Assembly: GCA_002433025.1 (NCBI GenBank)
Contig: DJGZ01000039.1
Coordinates: 1-64,000, forward strand
Origin: Bacteroidales bacterium UBA5833
GTDB taxonomy: Bacteria; Bacteroidota; Bacteroidia; Bacteroidales; Lentimicrobiaceae
DNA: 64,000 bases
Direction of reading: 5' to 3'
This document shows positions 51,447 to 58,476 of the stretch, in pieces. The notes under the pieces were generated by a model that saw only the letters and a program-made list of their open reading frames with translations, ran no database searches and was not told the origin of the DNA. Both the position numbers and the translations under genes were made by a program. Positions within the stretch are counted from its first letter, which is position 1. Each line of letters opens with the position of its first letter.

Positions 51447-52065
51447 CAAAGTTTTTTATAATGACAGTCCGGTAATTCTTACAGATTCATTACCTCAGTC
51501 GAAATCGGCAGAAAGCGGGCGTGTGGTTCTGATAAACACGCGAAGGGATATAAAAGAGGCAGTAAATCACTTTCTGAAATCCCCCTCATCCCATCCGCTG
51601 ACGATATATAACAACGGAAACCTGAAGAAATTGCTCGACGACTTTATTTCACTCTTCTGGTACCTTGAGGCATCGGGCGGTATTGTCCGGAATGCATCCG
51701 GCGAACGTTTGTTTATCTACAGGTTCGGAAGGTGGGACCTGCCAAAAGGCAAGATTGAAAAAAATGAAACGCCTTCCGATGCCGCGATCAGGGAGGTTAC
51801 GGAAGAAACCGGAATCACAGGTCATCATCTTGTCGCAGAATTGCCTTCGACTTTTCATATTTATGAACACAAAGGCAAAAAGGTACTGAAAAGAACTTAC
51901 TGGTATGCAATGGCGTACACAGGCAGTGCCACGCCGGTTCCGCAACTGGAGGAAGAAATTACCCGGGCAGAATGGTTTGAAAAAAGTAATTTAAACATCA
52001 TTCTCAGCAGCACTTATGCCTCATTGCATGATCTGATCCGGTACGACATCAGCCGCAGAGAATAG
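51442..52065 (+). CDS. Nudix hydrolase
   Basis: A 207-residue protein with a complete Nudix box, GKIEKNETPSDAAIREVTEE followed by TGI (G-x5-E-x7-R-E-U-x-E-E-x-G-U), near residue 102, preceded by a family-type GGIVRNASGERLFIYRFGRW strand. An extra N-terminal domain of about 70 residues is unlike housekeeping MutT. The substrate is unknown. Start at ATG 51442 (MYKVFYNDSPVILTD) rather than 51433, which would overlap the pyrE start codon. Confidence 0.92.
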   Translation: MYKVFYNDSPVILTDSLPQSKSAESGRVVLINTRRDIKEAVNHFLKSPSSHPLTIYNNGNLKKLLDDFISLFWYLEASGGIVRNASGERLFIYRFGRWDLPKGKIEKNETPSDAAIREVTEETGITGHHLVAELPSTFHIYEHKGKKVLKRTYWYAMAYTGSATPVPQLEEEITRAEWFEKSNLNIILSSTYASLHDLIRYDISRRE

Positions 52066-52087
52066 CGTATTATGCAGGTTTTTGTCC

Positions 52088-52095
52088 TAACTTTG
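52088..52095 (+). promoter_or_regulatory. -7 promoter element of coaD
   Basis: TAACTTTG, a perfect TAnnTTTG, 20 nt before the coaD ATG. No -33 TTG at the expected spacing. Confidence 0.5.
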
Positions 52096-52115
52096 TTTTT
52101 TTATAACCCAACCTT

Positions 52116-52595
52116 ATGATCAAACGTGCAGTTTTTCCCGGCTCCTTCGATCCCATTACCCGCGGACACGAAAATATCATCCGCAGGGCCCTGCCCCTGT
52201 TCGATGAGATTATTGTTGCAATCGGCCTTAACATTGAAAAGAAAAATTATTTCGATCTCAATGACAGGATCAGATGGATACAGATGGTTTTTGCAGATTG
52301 CCCGCAGATAAAAGTGGACAGCTATTCCGGTCTGACGGTGGATTATTGCAGGGATATTTCCGCCTCTTTTATTCTCAGAGGATTGCGCACCTCAGCCGAT
52401 TTTGAGTTTGAGCGGACCGTAGGCCAGGTCAATAAAAAGCTTTACCCCGAACTGGAAACCGTATTCCTGCTGACCACTCCGGATTATACCTCAATAAACT
52501 CTTCCATCGTTCGCGATGTCTATAAGAATGGCGGAGATGTCAGCCTTTTTATCCCGGACGCGGTAAAACTTCCCCGATCAGTTAAAAACAAATGA
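52116..52595 (+). CDS. coaD: Phosphopantetheine adenylyltransferase
   Basis: Adenylates 4'-phosphopantetheine to dephospho-CoA. The 159-residue protein has the nucleotidyltransferase motif PGSFDPITRGHENII (T-x-G-H form), then SGLTVDYCRDISASFILRGL and the C-terminal TTPDYTSINSSIVRDVYKNG with the I-S-S-S/T-like S-I-V-R motif. Length is the family norm. It follows the Nudix gene by 50 nt with its own -7 box. Confidence 0.96.
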   Translation: MIKRAVFPGSFDPITRGHENIIRRALPLFDEIIVAIGLNIEKKNYFDLNDRIRWIQMVFADCPQIKVDSYSGLTVDYCRDISASFILRGLRTSADFEFERTVGQVNKKLYPELETVFLLTTPDYTSINSSIVRDVYKNGGDVSLFIPDAVKLPRSVKNK

Positions 52596-52659
52596 TTTTT
52601 GGAAATCTGGCTATCATAAAAAAACCACCCAGGGGTCAACAACTGCCGGATGCGGAAAT

Positions 52660-53202
52660 TCAGACTTCCGGCTGGCTGAAAATGCTGAAATTAACCTTCC
52701 CGTATTTCCGTTTTTGTATGAACCCTCTAAAATTTTCAAAGTCGTAATCACGCGAGTGCTCAAGCACCAGCCATCCGCCGGGTTTCAGCAGGTTCCGGTC
52801 CATTACGGTTACGGGGATTTCCTCTACACCCTGCATCTCGTAAGGTGGGTCACAAAAAATGATGTCATAGCGGGTATCACAGTTGCGCAAAAACCTGAAG
52901 GCATCGGACCTGAATGACAGCACCGCCTCCAGGCCAAGATCCGCTGCAGTTTTTCTGATGAAATTCACGCATCTCAATTCCAGGTCAATGCTTGTCACGC
53001 CCCTGGCTCCCCTGCTGGCAAATTCAAAGGTGATATTCCCTGTTCCGGCAAAAAGGTCTAGCACTGTTACCTCCTCAAGGTCGAAATGATTCACGAGAAT
53101 ATTAAACAGCGCCTCTTTGGCAAGGTCAGTGGTCGGTCTGACAGGCAGGTTGCGGGGGGCATGGATTTGCCTGCTTTTATGGGTTCCGCTTATGATTCGC
53201 AT
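52660..53202 (-). CDS. rsmD: 16S rRNA (guanine966-N2)-methyltransferase RsmD
   Basis: Methylates G966 of 16S rRNA. The 180-residue protein starts MRIISGTHKSRQIHAPRNLP, with VRPTTDLAKEALFNIL (substrate region), SAM motif DLFAGTGNITFEFASRGA, an acidic SIDL, and the catalytic CDPPYE. It overlaps the DUF3822 gene by 13 nt, so the two are translationally coupled. It is convergent with coaD, a common pairing (rsmD-coaD) in bacteria. Confidence 0.95.
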   Translation of the reverse strand: MRIISGTHKSRQIHAPRNLPVRPTTDLAKEALFNILVNHFDLEEVTVLDLFAGTGNITFEFASRGARGVTSIDLELRCVNFIRKTAADLGLEAVLSFRSDAFRFLRNCDTRYDIIFCDPPYEMQGVEEIPVTVMDRNLLKPGGWLVLEHSRDYDFENFRGFIQKRKYGKVNFSIFSQPEV

Positions 53203-54083
53203 AACGAGGGGCTCAAAAGGGTGTAATAGCGGTGAGTTTCAGACTGAACAGTAACATAACCCCCGATATGAGGTCCTGATTGTTCAAGTATGTCAATATT
53301 TCTTACATACTTTGCAGCCAACCTGAACAGTGCGTCATTCTTACCGGCCTTCCCCAACAGAAACAGCGGCGTTTTCTCAGGATTCAGCGCCAGTTGTTCC
53401 ATGACAAACATAATAAAGTAAACAGTATCTTCGTACGTGCGGCATTCAAATGAATTACAGAAAACCGGAAGACCGCCCCTCAGAACAATAATCCCTGCAG
53501 CATCGTATTCAATATTAACAAAGATAAGTTCAGGGGCTTCGGTGCGTTTAAACCTCGGGAGCAGTGAATCAATCAGCGCGCCTGTCTCATGGACCATCAG
53601 GGTATCCGGAAACCGTGATTCTACCTCATGCAGCAGTCCCCGGTAAATACTATAAACCAGACGTATATCTGCAGATCTGAGATTCTGAACCAGAATCCGG
53701 GAATCTGCCCCGATTTGATGAACAAACCGGAGATAATCACCTGCCTTGCTATCATTAAACAAAGGCCCCGGGACAAGTGTAAAAAAGCGGCTGTGGAAAA
53801 TGGTGCATACCTTGCGGTAACTTTTGGTAAAAACCGGATGAGTGGTCAAAAGCCGGTTCAGATAATCACTGTAAAGGATACCGGCCATAGGCCCGTCCTT
53901 AATGCGAACCGGATCAGGAAAGGTTAAAGATTCGAGTCCGATATACTGGCAGTGAACCGGCGAATAAACGGAAAAAGAAAGTCCATCCGGTTCAATCCGG
54001 ATGGACAGGTCAAATTCTTCTGAAAATGCCGGATCAAATAGACGATCGTAAACACTGAACTGCGTCTGATATTCGCCGGGCAT
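53190..54083 (-). CDS. DUF3822 protein
   Basis: A 297-residue protein of the DUF3822 family, restricted to Bacteroidota as far as I recall, with an RNase H/actin-like fold of two similar halves. The N-terminal half begins GEYQTQFSVYDRLFDPAFSE; the second half includes LIFVNIEYDAAGIIVLRGGL. No Walker or PilM-type phosphate loops can be identified with certainty. The start is ATG 54083; the TTG at 54092 is not convincing. It lies 11 nt after the pseudopilin-like gene and overlaps rsmD by 13 nt. Confidence 0.85.
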   Translation of the reverse strand: MPGEYQTQFSVYDRLFDPAFSEEFDLSIRIEPDGLSFSVYSPVHCQYIGLESLTFPDPVRIKDGPMAGILYSDYLNRLLTTHPVFTKSYRKVCTIFHSRFFTLVPGPLFNDSKAGDYLRFVHQIGADSRILVQNLRSADIRLVYSIYRGLLHEVESRFPDTLMVHETGALIDSLLPRFKRTEAPELIFVNIEYDAAGIIVLRGGLPVFCNSFECRTYEDTVYFIMFVMEQLALNPEKTPLFLLGKAGKNDALFRLAAKYVRNIDILEQSGPHIGGYVTVQSETHRYYTLLSPSLCES

Positions 54084-54094
54084 AATTAACAAAT

Positions 54095-54694
54095 CTACTC
54101 CCAGTTGCCGTCGGTAGTTGCTTCGGTGAGCGACCCCATTTTAACCCCCGGATATCTGTTCATGGTTTTCTGCTGTTCGGCAAGGTTGATCACGTCCTGT
54201 TTATCAAGATCAAAAAGGTAATACTCGTAAGGCACCAGAATCTCGATCACCGGAACAATCACACCTCCCTTATCCACTTTAGCCGTACTTATTTCGAATT
54301 TACGGCCTTCTGAATGCGGAATTAAAGCAAGGTCTTCCAGTTTAAAGTTAACACGCCTGGAATACAATGAGTCGGCAATCCCCACGAACCCGATGGTGTC
54401 ATTGATGGTTTTGGTAAACGTGGTGTCATTGGGATCTGCAACAATTTTCACTACCGGAATCTGTCCCGTTCTCAGAAACTCAAAAAGGGTGTCAAAACTG
54501 CTTGTATAAGCGTTGTTAAACTGCTTGTAAAAGGTCTGCGCAGTCCTGATGTCCTTTAATTTCGCAACTATCTGGGAATTGCGCGCATTGAGTTCCTCCT
54601 GAAACCTGATGGGCTTCATAATGGAAGCATAAAGCAGATAAGCCAGAACAATGACTACTATCGCCAAAACAACCTTGATAACAGTACTTTTCAT
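54095..54694 (-). CDS. Single-pass membrane protein with pseudopilin-like motif
   Basis: A 199-residue protein with a short cytoplasmic N-terminus (MKSTVIK), one membrane helix (about 8-26) and an extracytoplasmic part. The segment ARNSQIVAKLKDIRTAQTFY, then KQFNNAYTSSFDTLFEFLRT, resembles the I-R-T-A-Q-x-x-Y-K-x-x-(N/G)-x-Y-(T) pattern of type II pseudopilins, but there is no prepilin peptidase site (no G-(F/M)-T-L-(I/V)-E at the N-terminus). The rest is beta-rich. It precedes the DUF3822 gene by 11 nt. A PilN/PilO-like or pseudopilin-related role is inference. Start is ATG 54694. Confidence 0.75.
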   Translation of the reverse strand: MKSTVIKVVLAIVVIVLAYLLYASIMKPIRFQEELNARNSQIVAKLKDIRTAQTFYKQFNNAYTSSFDTLFEFLRTGQIPVVKIVADPNDTTFTKTINDTIGFVGIADSLYSRRVNFKLEDLALIPHSEGRKFEISTAKVDKGGVIVPVIEILVPYEYYLFDLDKQDVINLAEQQKTMNRYPGVKMGSLTEATTDGNWE

Positions 54695-54718
54695 AAGAAA
54701 TAAAATTTTTTCGCATTG

Positions 54719-54747
54719 CAAATGTATAATAAAATTTGATTGTTCAA
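54719..54747 (-). promoter_or_regulatory. Bacteroidota promoter of the pseudopilin-like/DUF3822/rsmD operon
   Basis: Minus-strand TTG (54745-54747) and TACATTTG (54719-54726), 18-nt spacer; 24 nt before the ATG at 54694. Confidence 0.75.
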
Positions 54748-54996
54748 TCCCTGAACCGGATTTTTATTCATGCTATGCATCGTTAGCCAATACAGTTAAT
54801 TACGAGGCCTGATTGACAGTTTTTTCCCTGAAGACCGGATAAACTCGCCGGTTACAATCTCCTATACTTTTAATTTGAACCGGACTTACCAGTTATACCA
54901 TTATAATACTTCCTATCCTTTTGAATACAAATGTTTTAACGGTTGAATTTATTATTTTTTATGAAACTTATATACAAAGTTTGGCATGTAATTAGT

Positions 54997-55004
54997 TATA
55001 TTTG
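54997..55004 (+). promoter_or_regulatory. -7 promoter element of the TPR protein gene
   Basis: TATATTTG, a perfect TAnnTTTG, 36 nt before the ATG at 55041. Confidence 0.5.
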
Positions 55005-55040
55005 CCGGCAAGTGTAATTTTTAACCAAACAAGAATTCAA

Positions 55041-56018
55041 ATGAAAAAAAGAAAAATGTTAAAGGCTTTTGTTGCTGCTGTTGTGCTCACTTTCAGTTTA
55101 AACCTGGCTACTGCCCAATCCATCGAAGATGCAACCAATGCCTATAACCGTGGTGTGGAACTCGCCGCATCCGACCTTCCCAAAGCAGTGGAAGCATTGC
55201 TGCAGGCAGCTTCAATTGCGGAAAAAGCAGGTCCTGAGGCACAGGAAATCCTGACGCTCTCGAGGCAACAGATTCCGGTTCTGCAATACAATTACGCGAC
55301 TGCATTGTATAAGGAGAAAAAAATTGATGAAGCCATTACCAACTTTGAACTTGCGCACAACTATGCAGTTGAATTCGGCGATAACGGTATTCAGGCTAAG
55401 GCCGATGACCTTCTGCCCAAGTTATACCGTGTGAAAGGCAATAACGAATACAAGGCAAATAAATTCACTGAAGCACTTGAAAGTTTCGAAAAAGCATTGG
55501 GCTATGACCCGGATTTTGCCGGTGCTCACCTCAGCAAAGGACTTGTTTATAACAAACAGAACAAGAACGATGAAATGAAAGCCGCCATGGATGCCGCCAT
55601 CGAATCCGGTTTAAAAACCGATGACTCAAAAACCGTAGAGCAGGCAAGAAAATTTATGAGCGACAATCTGATTGTTGACGCCAATGCCGCGTTCAAGAAA
55701 AATGATTTCAATGCCACGGTAGAAATGCTGAATGAGTCTGTTAAATATTCAGAAAGCAATCCTGAAGCATTTTATCTTTTCGCTGTAGCATACAACAAAC
55801 TCTCGCGTTGGGATGAGGCCATTGCCAGTGCAGAAAAAGGGATGGGCCTTGAAGAAAATACTCCCGCCAAGCAGGCCAGGTTCCATTTTGAGATCGGTAT
55901 GGCCCAGGCCGGAAAAGGATCAACCGGGGACGCCTGCACTTCATTCAGGAAGGCCGCTGTCGGCCCCCTGGCCGAATCTGCCAACTACCAGATCAAGACT
56001 GTCCTGAAGTGCAGCTGA
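55041..56018 (+). CDS. Exported tetratricopeptide repeat protein
   Basis: A 325-residue protein with a signal peptide (MKKRKMLKAFVAAVVLTFSL, ending ATAQ). The rest is TPR repeats, at least five: for example YNYATALYKEKKIDEAITNF, NNEYKANKFTEALESFEKAL and YLFAVAYNKLSRWDEAIASA. The repeats stack into a helical scaffold for protein binding. Ligands are unknown. Start at ATG 55041, after a -7 box; a hairpin terminator follows at 56057-56096. Confidence 0.9.
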   Translation: MKKRKMLKAFVAAVVLTFSLNLATAQSIEDATNAYNRGVELAASDLPKAVEALLQAASIAEKAGPEAQEILTLSRQQIPVLQYNYATALYKEKKIDEAITNFELAHNYAVEFGDNGIQAKADDLLPKLYRVKGNNEYKANKFTEALESFEKALGYDPDFAGAHLSKGLVYNKQNKNDEMKAAMDAAIESGLKTDDSKTVEQARKFMSDNLIVDANAAFKKNDFNATVEMLNESVKYSESNPEAFYLFAVAYNKLSRWDEAIASAEKGMGLEENTPAKQARFHFEIGMAQAGKGSTGDACTSFRKAAVGPLAESANYQIKTVLKCS

Positions 56019-56056
56019 TAAGCCTGAAGTTCTGAAATAACCCTCAAAGGGTAATC

Positions 56057-56096
56057 AAAAACAGTTGAACAAATACAACAATGTTCAGCTGTTTTT
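56057..56096 (+). terminator. Rho-independent terminator of the TPR protein gene
   Basis: Stem of about 14 bp (56057-56070 with 56083-56096, one G-U pair), 12-nt loop, with an A-tract and T-tract forming the outer pairs; 38 nt beyond the stop codon. Confidence 0.85.
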
Positions 56097-56170
56097 TTAT
56101 GACTAATTCGAAAGATAAGTTTTGCCCCGGGCGAAGGAAAAGAAATCCATGCTATACCGGATATCGCCGG

Positions 56171-56323
56171 TTATCGCTTATTGAGAATAATGAGCGCGGC
56201 AATAACCCCGGGGATCCAGCCGGCAAGGGTAAGTATAAAAACAATGAGAAACGAGCCGCACCCTTTATCCAGTACGGCAAGGGGAGGGAAAATAATGGCC
56301 AGCAGAACGCGGAGAATGGACAT
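56171..56323 (-). CDS. Pmp3/YqaE-family small membrane protein
   Basis: A 50-residue protein, easily missed because it is short. It translates as MSILRVLLAIIFPPLAVLDK followed by GCGSFLIVFILTLAGWIPGV and IAALIILNKR. This is the Pmp3/YqaE pattern: two membrane helices, the L-A-(I/V)-(I/F)-x-P-P-(L/I) motif in the first and G-(W/Y)-(I/L)-P-G-(V/I)-I-x-A in the second. Family members in plants and yeast affect membrane potential and salt tolerance; the bacterial role is unclear. A -7 box (TATTTTTG on the minus strand, 56342-56349) lies 18 nt before the ATG. It is divergent from the DUF434 gene. Confidence 0.9.
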   Translation of the reverse strand: MSILRVLLAIIFPPLAVLDKGCGSFLIVFILTLAGWIPGVIAALIILNKR

Positions 56324-56341
56324 ATCGACCTTAATTTTGGT

Positions 56342-56349
56342 CAAAAATA
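56342..56349 (-). promoter_or_regulatory. -7 promoter element of the Pmp3-family gene
   Basis: Minus-strand TATTTTTG, a perfect TAnnTTTG, 18 nt before the ATG at 56323. Confidence 0.55.
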
Positions 56350-56382
56350 ATGATATTGCCCGGAAATCTTATGTATATTTTG

Positions 56383-56390
56383 TAAGTTTG
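56383..56390 (+). promoter_or_regulatory. -7 promoter element of the DUF434 gene
   Basis: TAAGTTTG, a perfect TAnnTTTG, only 5 nt before the ATG at 56396, so the transcript would be nearly leaderless or the start lies further downstream. Confidence 0.4.
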
Positions 56391-56395
56391 GGGAT

Positions 56396-57102
56396 ATGGA
56401 CAAGTTCTCGGTTCACTTTTGTGATGCCATCAGGGATTACCTGGATTTCCGCACAAGAAAATATCCCGCCAAAAGCGTTTTGAAACTGATCTGCGACAGA
56501 TATCAGCTCGACGCTGCAGAAAGAATGATGCTTTTCCGGGGCATCACCCTGCCTGAAACTGCACAAAGCAGACTTGCAAAGCTTTGCGGACCGCCGCCGG
56601 CAGGGGCACTTTTCCATGTTGCTATTTTAATCAATGCCTGATCATTGTCAGTTACCTTTCCGGCAACAGGGTCTTTATTTCCTGCGACGGTGTTTTGAGG
56701 GACGCATCCGGATTTCATGGGAAAAAGATCCCTGAGCATTTGTTTCTGAGATCAGTTGACCTGATTTTTAAAATACTGGAAAGTTTCCAACCCGCAGGTA
56801 TAATCTTTTATGCCGATAATCAGATAACCCGGGCCGAACAACTGGCATCGGTTGCCGGTAAATTATCCGGTCATGTTTCCGTCAATTGCCGTATGCTGAT
56901 GACAGGCAAGGCAGATGAAGAACTGACTTCGGCTCATGAAGGGATAATCTGTACCGCCGATTCGGCTATTATCGACCGCGCGCAATTGCCGGTTTTTGAT
57001 CTTGCGAAATATGCCCTGGAGTGCACTTACAATCCGGCATTTCAGGACCTCAGAAACATCTGCTCATCAACAGGGTTTCCACTGAACTCTCCGGTCAACT
57101 GA
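56396..57102 (+). pseudogene. DUF434/DUF5616 protein gene with a single-base frameshift
   Basis: Two overlapping frames together make one protein. Frame 1 (56396-56641) encodes the DUF434 part, with RTRKYPAKSVLKLICDRYQL and ERMMLFRGITL. It then runs to an early stop. The second frame (in phase from 56623) continues with YFNQCLIIVSYLSGNRVFIS and CDGVLRDASGFHGK, the DUF5616 part with the conserved D-G-x-x-R-D. Restoring one base near 56621-56622 yields HVDYFNQCLI, matching the I-D-G/C-(F/Y)-N-x-L-I motif. The family is uncharacterised, probably a nucleotide- or RNA-related protein. The break may be a real frameshift, a sequencing error or programmed. Both parts otherwise look intact. Confidence 0.8.
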
Positions 57103-57122
57103 AAAGTTTTCAGTACCGGTTA

Positions 57123-57590
57123 TCATTGCAGGTTGGTACCACATAATACATCATACTCCGGGATATCACTGCAAAAATCCAGCTTTTTATCCTCGTAGTT
57201 CACTTTTGCGCAATAATGCTCTATTCCATTGGTAATCAACAAATAATCTACTTTTAATGCGAGATTATATGCTGATGCCTGAAAAAAAACCTCTTCGGTT
57301 AGCGGAACCCTGGGAGCCTTGCATTCGGCAATCATCACAGGCCGTCCGTCGGGTGCAAATACCAGCAGATCAAAACGGCGGGGCATACGGTTTACCCTGA
57401 GCCCCCGTTCAGATGCAACCATATGGCCGGGTACTTTTCTGTCATTACAGAGATACTGGATGAGATGCTGCCGGACCCACTCTTCAGGAGTAAGGGCCAC
57501 AAATCGTCTGCGCAAGGGGTCAAAAATCTCACGTCGCTGCGAAGTTTCTCTGATCCTGAATTGATAGTCCGGAAAATTCAGCGGTTGCAT
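57123..57590 (-). CDS. HsdR N-terminal domain (nuclease-like) protein
   Basis: A 155-residue protein matching the type I restriction enzyme R N-terminal domain (HSDR_N_2), a PD-(D/E)xK nuclease fold. The catalytic elements are visible: Asp in RRFDLLVF (near residue 74) and E-C-K in VMIAECKAPRVPL (near 89-91). It lacks helicase domains and hsdM/hsdS partners, so it is not a restriction enzyme. The start is ATG 57590. It is divergent from AMP nucleosidase, with holA further on. Proteins of this type are, as I recall, often near holA in Bacteroidota. Confidence 0.85.
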   Translation of the reverse strand: MQPLNFPDYQFRIRETSQRREIFDPLRRRFVALTPEEWVRQHLIQYLCNDRKVPGHMVASERGLRVNRMPRRFDLLVFAPDGRPVMIAECKAPRVPLTEEVFFQASAYNLALKVDYLLITNGIEHYCAKVNYEDKKLDFCSDIPEYDVLCGTNLQ

Positions 57591-57638
57591 AGTTGAAGGT
57601 CTGCATTTATTATAACTGCAACATTATGTCAAAAACCT

Positions 57639-57646
57639 TACATTTG
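57639..57646 (+). promoter_or_regulatory. -7 promoter element of the AMP nucleosidase gene
   Basis: TACATTTG, a perfect TAnnTTTG, 47 nt before the ATG at 57694. Confidence 0.5.
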
Positions 57647-57693
57647 CAATAAAATAAGTAATTTGTTCAAAGCGATAAAATGACAGGCCGGGC

Positions 57694-58464
57694 ATGAAAA
57701 CCAAACAGGAAATCACAGAGAACTGGCTCCCGAGATATACAGGAACCGCTCTTCAGGAGTTTGGCGGGTATATATTGCTGACAAACTTCAACCATTACCT
57801 TGAACTTTTTGCCCGCTGGAACAAAGTTGAGATCAGGGGCGTAAACAGGGCCATGCCGAGTGCAACGGCCGGAGATATCACCATGATCAATTTCGGCATG
57901 GGAAGTGCCAATGCGGCGACCATTATGGACCTGCTCGGAAGCATCAGGCCCCAGGCCGTATTGTTTCTCGGCAAATGCGGAGGACTCAAACACAGGGCGG
58001 AGCTCGGCGACCTCATCCTTCCTATCGCCGCTATCCGGGGTGAAGGAACTTCCGACGATTATTTCCCTCATGAGGTGCCTGCCCTGCCTGCCTTCAGCCT
58101 GCAGAAAGCCATATCCACCACCATCCGGGATTTCAACCGGGACTACTGGACCGGAACAGTATACACCACCAACCGGAGGGTTTGGGAGCATGATGATGTT
58201 TTTAAGGAATATCTCCGTTCAATCAGGGCCATGGCCATTGATATGGAGACCGCAACCATATTCAGTGTTGGTTTTTTCAATGAAATCCCGACCGGGGCCC
58301 TTTTACTGGTATCGGATCAGCCAATGATCTCTTCGGGTGTAAAAACCGAGGAAAGCGACAGGCACGTTACAGAAGAGTTTGTTGAAATCCACCTTAAAAT
58401 CGGCATTGAATCCCTCAAGCAACTTATCAATAAAGGTTTAACGGTTAAGCACCTTCGTTTCTGA
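57694..58464 (+). CDS. AMP nucleosidase (short Bacteroidota type)
   Basis: Hydrolyses AMP to adenine and ribose-5-phosphate. The 256-residue protein is a purine nucleoside phosphorylase-fold enzyme: GMGSANAATIMDLLGSIRPQ, LFLGKCGGLKHRAELGDLIL, and IDMETATIFSVGF with the conserved E-(T/M)-A-T-x-x near the base pocket, then LLVSDQPM. It lacks the N-terminal domain of E. coli Amn, and the length fits the short form. It is followed 12 nt later by holA, so they are probably one operon. Confidence 0.93.
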   Translation: MKTKQEITENWLPRYTGTALQEFGGYILLTNFNHYLELFARWNKVEIRGVNRAMPSATAGDITMINFGMGSANAATIMDLLGSIRPQAVLFLGKCGGLKHRAELGDLILPIAAIRGEGTSDDYFPHEVPALPAFSLQKAISTTIRDFNRDYWTGTVYTTNRRVWEHDDVFKEYLRSIRAMAIDMETATIFSVGFFNEIPTGALLLVSDQPMISSGVKTEESDRHVTEEFVEIHLKIGIESLKQLINKGLTVKHLRF

Positions 58465-58476
58465 TCAAATCTTCCC

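Larger units (their letters stand above)
54695..55040. other. Intergenic region between the pseudopilin-like and TPR genes
   Basis: 346 bp between divergent genes. It contains the promoter of the minus-strand gene (54719-54747) and the -7 box of the plus-strand gene (54997-55004). The AT-rich middle shows no reading frame or hairpin worth naming. Confidence 0.5.

Noticed and set aside
56081..56350. An 89-codon plus-strand frame after the TPR gene
   Set aside because: It begins inside the terminator hairpin and is the complement of the Pmp3-family gene; its composition is odd (Asn/Lys/Gly-rich) and has no family match.
57123..57590. Possible restriction-modification system from the HsdR-N domain
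   Set aside because: No methyltransferase, specificity subunit or helicase is nearby and the protein is a lone nuclease-like domain.
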